In this document: piece by piece, positions 26,051 to 34,779 of the stretch
Position numbering within the stretch: the stretch's first letter is position 1
How the letters are laid out: every line of letters begins with the position of its first letter
From: Pseudomonas sp. SCB32
Lineage (GTDB): Bacteria > Pseudomonadota > Gammaproteobacteria > Pseudomonadales > Pseudomonadaceae
Direction of reading: 5' to 3'
DNA length: 64,000 bases
Assembly (NCBI RefSeq): GCF_009189165.1
Contig: NZ_CP045118.1
Coordinates: forward strand, 5,580,001-5,644,000
Position numbers and translations under genes: made by a program
Notes under the pieces: model-generated
Databases searched by the model: none
What the model saw: only the letters and a program-made list of their open reading frames with translations
What the model was told of the DNA's origin: nothing

Positions 26051-27244
26051 ATGTGGGTCCTCAACCCTTTACTGGCCGTGGCCGCCTATGCCGTCGCCAT
26101 CGCCACAGCCTCCTGCCTGGTCCGTGCAGTCCCTGCACTGCGGCAGTTGCTCGACGCGCAAAGTGGCAGCCGCTACGCCAGCATCGACGGCTTGCGCGGC
26201 TATCTCGCCTTCGGCGTCTTCATTCATCATGCGGTGATCACCTGGTTCTTCCTGCGGAACGGGCAGTTCGACTTTCCTCCGTCGAACTTCTACTCCCAGC
26301 TTGGCCAGGCCAGCATTGCGCTGTTCTTCATGATCACCTCCTTCCTGTTCTGGGGGCGCCTGCTCAACCAGGGACGCCAGCATGACTGGCGCGCCTTCGC
26401 CATCTCCCGGCTATTCCGCCTGTACCCGCTGTACCTGCTGGTCATGGCTCTGGTGGTACTGGGAGTGTTCTACGCCAGCCACTGGCAACTGCGCGATACG
26501 CCCGACGAACTGGCCGTGCAACTGACTCGCTGGCTGATCTTCGATCGACCGGACATCAACCAGTACGAACAGACCGGCGGGTTGATCTCCAACGTCACCT
26601 GGACGCTCAGCTACGAGCTGTTCTTCTACGCTGCGCTGCCGCTGCTCGGCATCGTCTTCCTCAGGCATCCCGGCTGGCGCACGGTGCTGCTCTGCCTGCT
26701 CGGCATCTACCTGCTCAGCGAGCTGTTCGGCTGGAACCATTCGCTCAAGCGCTCAATCCTGGCCAGCTTCCTGGGCGGCATCGGCGCGGCCTATTGGGTG
26801 CGTAACCCGAAACTGACTCGCTGGGCACGGACCCCATTCGCAGGCGGCATCGCCCTGCTGGCCCTGCTGCTGGTGATGAGCTGCTTCGATCGCAGCTTCC
26901 ACACGCTGCCGCTGCTGTTGCTCAGCCTGTTCTTCTGCATCGTCGCGTCGGGCAATCGGCTGTTCGGCGCCCTGAGTCTCCCGGGCATCCGCTGGATGGG
27001 GGAGATCAGCTACAGCACTTACCTGCTGCACGGACTCCTGCTCTGGGTGGTGCTGCGACAGTTGCCACGCGGCGCCGGCCTGGATATCACCCAGGCGATC
27101 TGGTTCATCCCGGCACTGGCCGGAACCGGTTGCCTGCTGGTGCTGCTCAGCAGCCTGACCTTCATGCTGATCGAACGCCCCGGCATACGCGCCGGCAAGC
27201 GTCTGAGCGAGGCCCGGCGGCCCGAGCCGGCACGCGCAACCTGA
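26051..27244 (+). CDS. OafA-type membrane O-acyltransferase
   Basis: 397 residues with about ten transmembrane helices and the acyltransferase-3 fold. SRYASIDGLRGYLAFGVFIHH carries the conserved Arg and His of the active site, followed by ISRLFRLYPLYLLVM. The C-terminal GEISYSTYLLHGLLLWVVL is the usual final signature. Family members O-acetylate O-antigen, core or other surface sugars. It lies 203 nt after the WaaL-kinase gene and is convergent with wapR. An in-frame extension up to 25853 exists, but the ATG at 26051 (AAGAAGAAC upstream) starts the first membrane segment cleanly. I do not recall a counterpart in the PAO1 core cluster. Confidence 0.86.
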   Translation: MWVLNPLLAVAAYAVAIATASCLVRAVPALRQLLDAQSGSRYASIDGLRGYLAFGVFIHHAVITWFFLRNGQFDFPPSNFYSQLGQASIALFFMITSFLFWGRLLNQGRQHDWRAFAISRLFRLYPLYLLVMALVVLGVFYASHWQLRDTPDELAVQLTRWLIFDRPDINQYEQTGGLISNVTWTLSYELFFYAALPLLGIVFLRHPGWRTVLLCLLGIYLLSELFGWNHSLKRSILASFLGGIGAAYWVRNPKLTRWARTPFAGGIALLALLLVMSCFDRSFHTLPLLLLSLFFCIVASGNRLFGALSLPGIRWMGEISYSTYLLHGLLLWVVLRQLPRGAGLDITQAIWFIPALAGTGCLLVLLSSLTFMLIERPGIRAGKRLSEARRPEPARAT

Positions 27245-27298
27245 GGCCGGGGAGGCTGGCGGTCGCGCTGCCTGGCCAGGAAATCCCTGACCGCGACT

Positions 27299-28186
27299 TC
27301 AGTGCTTTTCCAGCGGAGAGAAATACAGGCGGGCCAATCCGCGCAAGGTTCGCCGCGTCCAGGCCTTGAGCGGCAGCTGGGCGAGCAGCTCGCGGGCCAG
27401 GGCACGGTCACGGTTGGCGACCTTGATGAACATCGAGTTGATGGCGCGGTAACGCACTTCGTCGTAGCTCGGGTGGTCGCTGAACAACGCGTAGGTGCGC
27501 AGGATGTTGTCGATCATGAACCGGTGGTTCTTGTAGCTGTTGGTCGCGTGCTTGCGATAGCGCGCCATGACCACACTGAGGCCATCGATGAAGTAGCCGG
27601 CGTGGGTGACCTTCAGCTCGATCAGCAGGTCTTCCAGGCGAATCTGCGGGTCGAAACCGCCGACCTTCTCCAGCGCCTCGCGGCGGAACAGCAGGGTCGG
27701 TGCCGGCGGATAGGGTTTGCGCTCGAGGAACATGTCGTCGAAGTCCAGGCGACGGAAAGGCACGTCGCGGCGCTGGCGCTTCTCCGGGAACAGGTTGCCC
27801 TGGGAGTCGATCAGCTCGATGTTGCCCGCACAGATGCCGACCTCGGGCTTGTCGCGCATGTACTCGACCTGGATCGCCAGGCGGTCGGGCATCATGATGT
27901 CGTCCGAACCGAACGGCGCGATCAGCTCGCCCCGCGAGCGGGCGATCGCCTCGTTGAGGGTGTGGGTAAGTCCACGGTTTTCCTGCACACGGAAGTCGAA
28001 ACCGTGCTGCTCCTGCAGGCGGCGGATGCGCTCGACGCTATCGTCCTTGGAGCCGTCATCGACCACCAGCAGCTCGATATTGGGATAGGTCTGGTTGAGC
28101 ACGCTGAGGATGCTTTCCTCGATATACGGCCCGTGGTTGTAGGAGGCGATGATGACCGTCACCAACGGTCTGTAGGTCTCACTCAT
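27299..28186 (-). CDS. wapR: Family 2 glycosyltransferase (WapR-like)
   Basis: 295-residue GT-A glycosyltransferase. N-terminal nucleotide-sugar site PLVTVIIASYNHGPYIEES, then VVDDGS, and the metal-binding FGSDDIMMPDR (DXD-type). It overlaps the end of ssg by 8 nt and is the last gene of the core cluster. In PAO1 the GT2 gene next to ssg is wapR, a rhamnosyltransferase that prepares the core for O-antigen capping; the specificity here is inferred from position only. Confidence 0.85.
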   Translation of the reverse strand: MSETYRPLVTVIIASYNHGPYIEESILSVLNQTYPNIELLVVDDGSKDDSVERIRRLQEQHGFDFRVQENRGLTHTLNEAIARSRGELIAPFGSDDIMMPDRLAIQVEYMRDKPEVGICAGNIELIDSQGNLFPEKRQRRDVPFRRLDFDDMFLERKPYPPAPTLLFRREALEKVGGFDPQIRLEDLLIELKVTHAGYFIDGLSVVMARYRKHATNSYKNHRFMIDNILRTYALFSDHPSYDEVRYRAINSMFIKVANRDRALARELLAQLPLKAWTRRTLRGLARLYFSPLEKH

Positions 28187-29336
28187 GACGGCCCTTTCCG
28201 GCATCGCGCAGCGCCCCCTCGATCAGGTCGAGGTAATGCTGGCGGAATTCATCGATATCGTGCTCTCGGCACAGGTAGGCATAGGACTGGTCGCCCTTCT
28301 CGCGCAGCCGCTCGTCGTCCAGCGCGAGGTAGTCGGCCAAGGCTCTGGCCAGGGCATCGGCGTCGCCCGGCGGCACCAGCTGCCCGCCGGCGCCCAGAAG
28401 CAGGGGGCGCATGGCCGGAATGTCCGAGCCGATTACCGGCAGGCGACCGCTCATGCCCTCCAGCAGCGCCAGGCCCAGCCCCTCTTTCAGCGAGGGCATC
28501 GCCCAGATGTCGAAGGCGCGCACGTATTGCAGGGCGTCCGGACGACTGCCAGTCAGGTGAACCTTGCCGGCGATGCCAAGGCGCTCGGCTTCCTGCCGCA
28601 GGGTCTGCTCCTCGCGGCCGGCACCGATGATCGCCAGGTGCGCGTGCGGGAAGCGCTCATGGATCTGCGCGAAGGCGCGGATCAGGTAAATGTGGCCCTT
28701 GACCGGCACCAGCCGACCGAGGGCGCCGACCAGGCGCACATCCTGGGGCAGGTCGAGCCGGCGGCGCGCCTCCTCGCGGGGGAGCTGCAGCGCCTCGGCC
28801 TGCGGAATGTCGATGGCGTTGGTGATGGCCACCGTATTGCGTTCGGTGAAGCCGCAGGCGCAATCCAGCAGGTACTGGCGCACGGCCGGCGAAACGCCGA
28901 CGAAGCGCCAGGCCTTGTCGATCAGGCGGCGCGTCTGCAGACGCCGGTAGAGTCGGTCGTACTCACCAAAACCATGGGAAATCCCGATGCACACCGGCAC
29001 CCGCAGCCAGCGATTGAGCTGCAGGAACATGTTCACCGGCTTGAAGCGGTTGCAGACCACGACGTCGAAGCCTTCCGCGCGGCAGAAGCGGTACAGCTGC
29101 CACATGGCACGCAGGCGCATGCCCTTGAGCTGCGCATCGGAGAATTCGAAGTACACCGAGCGCTGGGCCCGGCTGACCGGTTCGCCCGCCCCCGGCTGAC
29201 CACGCAGGAAGGCCGAGACCACGTCGAAACGCTCCGCCGGCAGGCATTTGACGATCTGCTCGGCGAGGTCGGCGAAATCATGCGCCTTGACGTTGTAGTC
29301 CGGCTGCAGTTGAAGAACCTTGTAGCGCTTGCTCAT
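28179..29336 (-). CDS. ssg: GT4 glycosyltransferase (Ssg-like)
   Basis: 385 residues with the GT-B fold. RLVGALGRLVPVKGHIYLIRAF starts the C-terminal Rossmann domain, and the donor-binding ESDH-like EX7E motif is in MPSLKEGLGLALLEGM. ATG at 29336 has AGGGG upstream. It is 90 nt downstream of wapH and overlaps wapR by 8 nt. Ssg in PAO1 (PA5001) is a cell-surface sugar transferase affecting LPS and exopolysaccharide. It is similar in layout to the neighbouring WapH-like protein, and the two probably arose by duplication. Confidence 0.85.
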   Translation of the reverse strand: MSKRYKVLQLQPDYNVKAHDFADLAEQIVKCLPAERFDVVSAFLRGQPGAGEPVSRAQRSVYFEFSDAQLKGMRLRAMWQLYRFCRAEGFDVVVCNRFKPVNMFLQLNRWLRVPVCIGISHGFGEYDRLYRRLQTRRLIDKAWRFVGVSPAVRQYLLDCACGFTERNTVAITNAIDIPQAEALQLPREEARRRLDLPQDVRLVGALGRLVPVKGHIYLIRAFAQIHERFPHAHLAIIGAGREEQTLRQEAERLGIAGKVHLTGSRPDALQYVRAFDIWAMPSLKEGLGLALLEGMSGRLPVIGSDIPAMRPLLLGAGGQLVPPGDADALARALADYLALDDERLREKGDQSYAYLCREHDIDEFRQHYLDLIEGALRDAGKGRHE

Positions 29337-29426
29337 TACCAACCCCTGAAAGCACGCGGCCCGGCAACACCGGCCCGCGCTACGTCGCCCGTCTTGGTGA
29401 CCCGGCCGCCGCAACGGCGGCGCCGG

Positions 29427-30563
29427 TCAGCGCTCCGACTCGGCCGTCAGCGCCGCGACCTGCGGCAGATGCCAGAACTCCCGGCGCACCGCCTCGTCGG
29501 AGAAGCGCATCCGCAGGCGCTCATCCATCAACCGGGCGCAGGCCTCGCGCTGCTGGCGGTCGAGCGCGGCCAGGTGCAGCAGCCCTTCCCCCAGCGCCGC
29601 ATCATCGCGCAACGGGAAGAGTATGCCGACACCCTCGACCACTTCCCCGGCACCGCCTCCGGAAGTGGAGATCGCCGGCACACCGGCTGCCATCGCCTCC
29701 AGCAGGACCATGCCGAAAGGCTCATGGTCGGAGCTCAGGGCAAAGGCATCGAATGCCTTGAAGTAGCGCCGGGCATCGGGCACCTGGCCGAGGAACAGCA
29801 CGCGTTCGGCGATGCCGAGCTCGCGAGCGAGGTCCTTGAGGTCTTCCTCCAGGCGGCCCTTGCCGAGGATAGCCAGCAGGCTGTTGTGCGGCAGGCGCGG
29901 CAGTGCCTGGGCGAAGCCGCGCAGCAGGGTCGCCTGGTCCTTGTCCGGGTGCAGGCGGCCGACGTTGCCGACCACCCAGGCGTTGTCCGGCAGCCCCAGG
30001 TGCTGGCGCGCCGGGTAGCGGTCGACCTGAACGGCCTGCAGCGCGTCGACGTCGACACGGTTGTACAGCGTCTCGATGCGCGCCTTCGGCCAGGCAGGCA
30101 GGCAGGTGCGGATCTCGTCGCGCACTGCGTTGGACACCGCCAGCAGGCTCAGGCGCTTGGCGAAGACGCGGGCGAACAGCTTGCGACCCAGCCGCTGGAA
30201 ATCGCCGAATCCATGATGCACACCGATGACCGGCAGCTTGGTGCCGAGCATGGCGATCCAGGTCGGCTTGAAGCGATGCGCGATGCAGAAGCGGAAGTCG
30301 CGCGAGCGGGCAATCTCACGCAAGTCGCGGATCGCCTTGAGCTTCAGCCCGCGGATGTCCCGTGAGCTGTAGTCGAGGAAGAGCACCTCGTCGCTGGCGC
30401 AGCCGGCGGCCACCTCCGGGTCGGGCGTACCGGTGAGGAACACCGTGGTGACCCGGTAACCGGTACCGGCGAACAGGCTGGCGTACTGACGGGCACAGTC
30501 GAGGAACGGCCCGTCATAGCCGTGGCAGAACTGCAGGACGCGCGGTTCAGCCGAGCGAGTCAT
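29427..30563 (-). CDS. wapH: GT4 glycosyltransferase (WapH-like)
   Basis: 378-residue GT-B enzyme. VVGNVGRLHPDKDQATLLRGF and SSDHEPFGMVLLEAMAAG give the donor-site Lys and the EX7E pair. An N-terminal RFCIAHRFKPTWIAMLGTKLP segment parallels the next transferase gene. Its ATG lies inside the 3' end of the carbamoyltransferase gene (17-nt overlap) with GGAG 7 nt upstream. PAO1 WapH (PA5004) adds a glucose to the outer core; the same acceptor is plausible here. Confidence 0.87.
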   Translation of the reverse strand: MTRSAEPRVLQFCHGYDGPFLDCARQYASLFAGTGYRVTTVFLTGTPDPEVAAGCASDEVLFLDYSSRDIRGLKLKAIRDLREIARSRDFRFCIAHRFKPTWIAMLGTKLPVIGVHHGFGDFQRLGRKLFARVFAKRLSLLAVSNAVRDEIRTCLPAWPKARIETLYNRVDVDALQAVQVDRYPARQHLGLPDNAWVVGNVGRLHPDKDQATLLRGFAQALPRLPHNSLLAILGKGRLEEDLKDLARELGIAERVLFLGQVPDARRYFKAFDAFALSSDHEPFGMVLLEAMAAGVPAISTSGGGAGEVVEGVGILFPLRDDAALGEGLLHLAALDRQQREACARLMDERLRMRFSDEAVRREFWHLPQVAALTAESER

Positions 30564-32304
30564 AGGGCTCCGCGCCATCCTTGACCACAAGGATGTCCTG
30601 CATGATCAGGTACTGCAGGTCCGAGCCGTAGAACATGTTCAGGGCGTCGGTCGGCGAGCAGACCATCGGCTCGCCACGGCGGTTCAGCGAGGTGTTGAGC
30701 GCCACGCCGTTGCCGGTGAGCTTCTCCAGCTCCTTCATCATGTCGTAGTAGCGCGGGTTGAACTCGCGCTTGAGCACCTGGGCGCGGGAGGTGCCGTCTT
30801 CATGGACGACTTCCGGCACGCGGGTCTTCCACTCTTCGTTGACTTCGAAGGTGAAGGTCATGAACGGCGCCGGGTGGTCGATCTTGAACATCTGCGGGCC
30901 GACGGTATCAAGCATCGACGGGCAGAAGGGCCTCCAGCGCTCGCGGAACTTGATCTGCGCGTTGATGCGGTCTGCCACGCCGGGAACGCTCGGGCAACCG
31001 ATGATCGAGCGGCCGCCGAGGGCGCGCGGGCCGAACTCCAGGCGGCCCTGGAACCAGGCCACCGGATTGCCGTCCACCAGCACCTTGGCGATCAGCTCGG
31101 ACAGGTTGTCGATCTTGCGCCAGGTCGGCTTGGCCTCGTGGCGGGCGCAGGCGGCGATGACGTCTTCGTTGCTGTATTCCGGTCCGAGGTAGACGTGTTC
31201 CATCTTCTCGACCGGTACGCCGCGCTCCCAGGACACATAGGCCGCCGCGCCAACCGCGGTGCCGGCATCGCTGGCCGCGGGCTGCACGTACAGCTCCTTG
31301 ACCTCGGGACGGGCGATGATCTTCTGGTTGAGCTTGACGTTCAGCGCGCAGCCGCCGGCGAAGGCGATCTTGCCGGTCTCGCGGATGATGTCGCCCAGGT
31401 AGTAATCCATCATCTCCAGCGCCAACTTCTCGAACAGCGCCTGGATGCTGGCGGCGTAGTGGATGTAGGGATCGTCGGCGATGTCGCCTTCACGCTTCGG
31501 ACCGAGCCACTCGATCAGCTTGGGCGAGAAGTAGTAGCCCTTGCCCTTTTCCTTGTAGCGACGGAAGCCGATGACGTTGGCGTACTCGGTGTTGATGATC
31601 AGCTCACCGTTCTCGAACTTGGCGAGGCGGGAGAAATCGTACTTGCTGGCGTCGCCGTAGGGCGCCATGCCCATGACCTTGAACTCGCCGTCGAGCATGT
31701 CGAACCCGAGGTATTCGGTCAGCGCGCCGTACAGGCCGCCCAGGGAGTCCGGATCGTAGAACTCCTTGATCTTGTGGATCTTGCCGTTCTCGCCGTAGCC
31801 GAAGAAGGTGGTGGCGTATTCGCCCTTGCCGTCGATCCCGAGGATCGCGGTCTTCTCCTTGAAGCCAGAGCAGTGGTAGGCACTGGAGGCGTGGGCCAGG
31901 TGGTGCTCGACCGGCTGGATCTTGGTCTTCTTCAGGTCGAAGCCCAACTGCTGCAGGCACCACTGGATGCGCTTGTAGTAGCGGTGGTAGCGGCGGTTGC
32001 CGAGCAGGATGGCGTCCAGCGCGCGGTCGGGCGCGTAGGCGTAGCGCTTGGCGTAGTGCCAGCGGGCCTTGTCGAAGATGCTGATGGGGGCGAAGGGAAT
32101 GGCCACCACGTCAACGTCCGACGGCTTGATCCCGGCCTGCTCCAGGCAGAACTTGGCCGACTCGTAGGGCATGCGGTTCTTCGCGTGCTTGTCGCGGACG
32201 AAGCGCTCTTCTTCGACGGCCGCGACCAGCTTGCCGTCGATGTACAGGGCGGCGGAAGGGTCATGGCTTACGGCGCCGGACAGGCCGAGGATGGTCAATG
32301 CCAC
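30547..32304 (-). CDS. wapO: LPS core carbamoyltransferase (NodU/CmcH family, WapO)
   Basis: 585 residues. The N-terminal Kae1-like domain (ILGLSGAVSHDPSAALYIDG; metal-binding HHLAHASSAYHCSGF near residue 135; AFAGGCALNVKLNQK) makes carbamoyl-adenylate. The C-terminal YrdC-like domain carries EFGPRALGGRSIIGCP. The Pseudomonas inner core carries a 7-O-carbamoyl group on HepII, and this gene sits among the heptose kinase genes as PA5005 does. The start is GTG at 32304, 5 nt after the tandem-kinase stop. Confidence 0.93.
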   Translation of the reverse strand: MALTILGLSGAVSHDPSAALYIDGKLVAAVEEERFVRDKHAKNRMPYESAKFCLEQAGIKPSDVDVVAIPFAPISIFDKARWHYAKRYAYAPDRALDAILLGNRRYHRYYKRIQWCLQQLGFDLKKTKIQPVEHHLAHASSAYHCSGFKEKTAILGIDGKGEYATTFFGYGENGKIHKIKEFYDPDSLGGLYGALTEYLGFDMLDGEFKVMGMAPYGDASKYDFSRLAKFENGELIINTEYANVIGFRRYKEKGKGYYFSPKLIEWLGPKREGDIADDPYIHYAASIQALFEKLALEMMDYYLGDIIRETGKIAFAGGCALNVKLNQKIIARPEVKELYVQPAASDAGTAVGAAAYVSWERGVPVEKMEHVYLGPEYSNEDVIAACARHEAKPTWRKIDNLSELIAKVLVDGNPVAWFQGRLEFGPRALGGRSIIGCPSVPGVADRINAQIKFRERWRPFCPSMLDTVGPQMFKIDHPAPFMTFTFEVNEEWKTRVPEVVHEDGTSRAQVLKREFNPRYYDMMKELEKLTGNGVALNTSLNRRGEPMVCSPTDALNMFYGSDLQYLIMQDILVVKDGAEPYDSLG

Positions 32305-32309
32305 AGGGT

Positions 32310-33797
32310 CTAGCCTCTTTCATCTGGGCGGGTGCCAGGCACCCGCGGTAAACGTTCGTCGAGCAGCTGGTGCAGTGCGCTATCCGTCGGCCAGTTGCGC
32401 AGGAAGCGCGCACGGTCGCGGGCATAGGCGCGGGCGAAGCTCGCGTCTCGCGAGTGGCGTTGCATGGCATCGAGGTCGATCAACGACCACTGCCCACCTT
32501 CGCCCTGCTCCTGCCAGAACAGGTTGTGCCCCTTCAGATCGCCATGGCTGATGCGTTCACGCACCAGCGCCGCGAACAGTCTGTCCAGGGCTGCAAGGTC
32601 TGTTTCCGGCGGCAGGCCGCCCCCCTCCGGTTGGTCCAGGTAGGGTTTGAAACGGGCGATTATATCCTGACCCGCCAGGTAATCGGTAATCAGGAAGGCC
32701 GGGCCGCGCAGCCACAGCCAGCGTCGCTCGATCACCGCCAACGGCTTGGGCGTGGCAATGCCGAGGAAGTCCAGGCGGTTGCCCTCGCGCCAGGAAGCCC
32801 AGGCGCGAGTGGGGCGCCAGAAGCGCTTGAACCAGTGCAGCAGGTTCTTGATGTTGTAACGTTTGATGACCAGCGGCCGGCCAGCGTGCTCGACCCGCGC
32901 CACGGTCGCCGCGCCGCCAGTCTTGTAGATATGGCCCTTGGCGATGAAGGCATCGGGGGCGGCCAGCAGCGGCTGCAGCCCCTCCTCCTCCTCCCGACGC
33001 ACCGCGCGCAGGCCGAACGGCCCCTTGAACACGCTGAACAGGCTGCAGTCACGGGCGATCTTCTTCATCAGATCGCCGACGCGCCAGCGTCGAACCCTGG
33101 CGATTTCCTTCTGCAGGGCCTCCAGCGGCAGCGCGTGCTCGCCGTTGGCCAGCAGATAGTGGATCAGCAGCTCTTCGAGATAGGGATCGAGACTGGCCGG
33201 CAGTTGTGCGAAGAACACGCCCAGGTTTTCCAGCACGTGCTTGCGCGACAGCGGCTGGCCGGGCGTTTCCGCGCGGATGCCGGCGCCGTCGATCAGGTAC
33301 AGCTTGCCGGCGTGGCGCAGCAGGTTGTCCAGATGCAGGTCTTCCTGCCACAGGCCCTTGGCGTGCAACTGGGCAATGGCGGTCAGCGCCTCGGCGATGA
33401 CGGCGGTCTGGCCGCCGGAGAGCAGCGGCTCGCCTTCCACGGCGCGCCAGGCGTCCCAGAGACTCTGGGCGTTACCGAGGAACTCGAAGAGCAGCCAGCC
33501 ACCCTCGCCGTCCTTCAGTCCGTCAGCCAACAGCGCCGGCGTGCTCAGGCCCTGCTCGGCGAGCAGGCGCACACCTTCGCGCTCACGCTGGAAGTGCCGC
33601 GCGGCCTTTGCGCCGACCAGCAACTTGGCCAGCACCGGGCGGCCGCGCCAATTGGCCGCGCCGACATAGCGTTGTCCGGGCAGTACGCGCAGCAGGCTGT
33701 CCAGGCGCAGTTCGGCACTGCCGGCGCCATCTTCCAGCTCGACGCGCAGCGGCAGCGCGGGGGTGCGACCTGCGTCGCGCAGGGCAGACAGCCTCAT
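32310..33797 (-). CDS. Tandem-domain LPS core kinase (two WaaP/InaA-like domains)
   Basis: 495 residues containing two kinase-like domains in a row. Domain 1 (about 1-225): K58 in VLAKLL, catalytic loop LWQEDLHLDNLL with D153 and N158, metal Asp D170 in YLIDGAG. Domain 2 (about 270-480): K312 in LVIKRYN, loop ISHGDLKGHNLF with D420 and N425, metal Asp D441 in SLIDLDAM. Both keep all core residues and look active. The start overlaps the wapP stop (ATGA). In PAO1 a kinase-like gene of this size lies in the same place (PA5006). The product presumably phosphorylates heptoses. Confidence 0.88.
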   Translation of the reverse strand: MRLSALRDAGRTPALPLRVELEDGAGSAELRLDSLLRVLPGQRYVGAANWRGRPVLAKLLVGAKAARHFQREREGVRLLAEQGLSTPALLADGLKDGEGGWLLFEFLGNAQSLWDAWRAVEGEPLLSGGQTAVIAEALTAIAQLHAKGLWQEDLHLDNLLRHAGKLYLIDGAGIRAETPGQPLSRKHVLENLGVFFAQLPASLDPYLEELLIHYLLANGEHALPLEALQKEIARVRRWRVGDLMKKIARDCSLFSVFKGPFGLRAVRREEEEGLQPLLAAPDAFIAKGHIYKTGGAATVARVEHAGRPLVIKRYNIKNLLHWFKRFWRPTRAWASWREGNRLDFLGIATPKPLAVIERRWLWLRGPAFLITDYLAGQDIIARFKPYLDQPEGGGLPPETDLAALDRLFAALVRERISHGDLKGHNLFWQEQGEGGQWSLIDLDAMQRHSRDASFARAYARDRARFLRNWPTDSALHQLLDERLPRVPGTRPDERG

Positions 33798-34549
33798 GCG
33801 AGGCCATCCTTCTTCTTGCGCCGGGCGCCGAGACGGCGATACCAGTCATCCACTTCCGGGCCGCTGGCCGCGGTGCCGAGATAGGCCGCCAGCAGGTTGC
33901 GCACGTCGCCCTCGCTCCAGTCCGGCGCGCGGCGCAGCAGCGGCTCGAGGTCGCGCACGCGGTCGCGCCAGCCGAACCACAGCGGGCGGGTCTTCTCCAG
34001 GTCGATCAAGGTTGCCTCGAAGGCCTCCTCGGTCTCGCGCAGGAAGATGTGCTTGGGATAGAAGCAGCCGTGCATCTGCCCGGCCTCGTGCAGGCGGCGG
34101 GCGAGCATGCCGCAAGCGTGCAGGATGGCCTGGCGACGCTCCGGTGCCAGATTGGACCAGCCTTGCAGGTGGCCATCCAGGTCGCGCCAGCCGTCCAGGG
34201 CGCGGGTCATCAGGATCGCCCGGCGCTCGCCGGCGACCTGCCGCGCGCCAAAGAAGGCGGCCTGCATCGACGGAATGCCCAGCTGCTGGTAGCGCTGGAT
34301 ATTACGGAACTCGCGGCTGAAGGTCGGCTCGCCCAGCGGCCGGGTCAGGCTACGGGTCAGGTGGTTGCTCTGGCGCTTGAGGTAGTAGGCGGTGCCGTCC
34401 AGCTCCAGGCGATAGACGCTGCTCCAGCCACCGCGCTCGGTGTTGGGCTCGTCCACGGCTTCCAGCTGCAGGTTCCACAGGGCATCGAAATCGGCCAGGG
34501 CGTTGCGCTCGAGCAGCATCTGGTCGTCGCTGGCAATGAAATCCTTCAC
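33794..34549 (-). CDS. wapP: LPS core kinase-like protein WapP
   Basis: 251 residues of the InaA/WaaP kinase family. K58 in YYLKRQS (after the Gly-rich GGWSSVYRLELDG) and the metal-binding D183 in LIDLEK are present. The catalytic loop reads MHGCFYPKHIF, with Cys162 where WaaP has Asp163. Start is GTG at 34549, overlapping the stop of the 77-aa ORF as GTGA; its stop overlaps the tandem-kinase start as ATGA. WapP of PAO1 is thought to phosphorylate HepII; activity despite the missing Asp would need an alternative base. Confidence 0.87.
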   Translation of the reverse strand: MKDFIASDDQMLLERNALADFDALWNLQLEAVDEPNTERGGWSSVYRLELDGTAYYLKRQSNHLTRSLTRPLGEPTFSREFRNIQRYQQLGIPSMQAAFFGARQVAGERRAILMTRALDGWRDLDGHLQGWSNLAPERRQAILHACGMLARRLHEAGQMHGCFYPKHIFLRETEEAFEATLIDLEKTRPLWFGWRDRVRDLEPLLRRAPDWSEGDVRNLLAAYLGTAASGPEVDDWYRRLGARRKKKDGLA

Positions 34550-34779
34550 TTACGTCCCTCGAAGAAATGGACGATGCGACGCACGCGCTGCTTGTCCGTG
34601 GCGTTGAATCGCTCGCGGCGCCGGCACAGCCGCTGGAGCTGCAGGCGCTGGATGTACGGCAGATGATACCTGGCGGCCTTGTCGAAGATCGCCGAGCCCT
34701 GGGAGACACGCTCGCCGGGTGCGAACAGCGCCTCCAGGACCGGGTGCCGGCAGTCGGCCTCGAGTGCCCGACGAGCCAT
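34546..34779 (-). CDS. Uncharacterised 77-residue basic protein inside the LPS kinase operon
   Basis: 77 residues, very rich in Arg (RLQLQRLCRRRERFNATDKQ) and ending VRRIVHFFEGRK. No membrane segment or signal peptide. It is translationally coupled on both sides: its ATG overlaps the waaP stop (ATGA at 34776-34779) and its stop overlaps the wapP GTG. The reading frame continues upstream in the waaP shadow, but the coupled ATG is the natural start. I do not recognise the family. Possible roles are a small RNA- or membrane-binding accessory factor, or a remnant of a lost kinase. Confidence 0.65.
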   Translation of the reverse strand: MARRALEADCRHPVLEALFAPGERVSQGSAIFDKAARYHLPYIQRLQLQRLCRRRERFNATDKQRVRRIVHFFEGRK

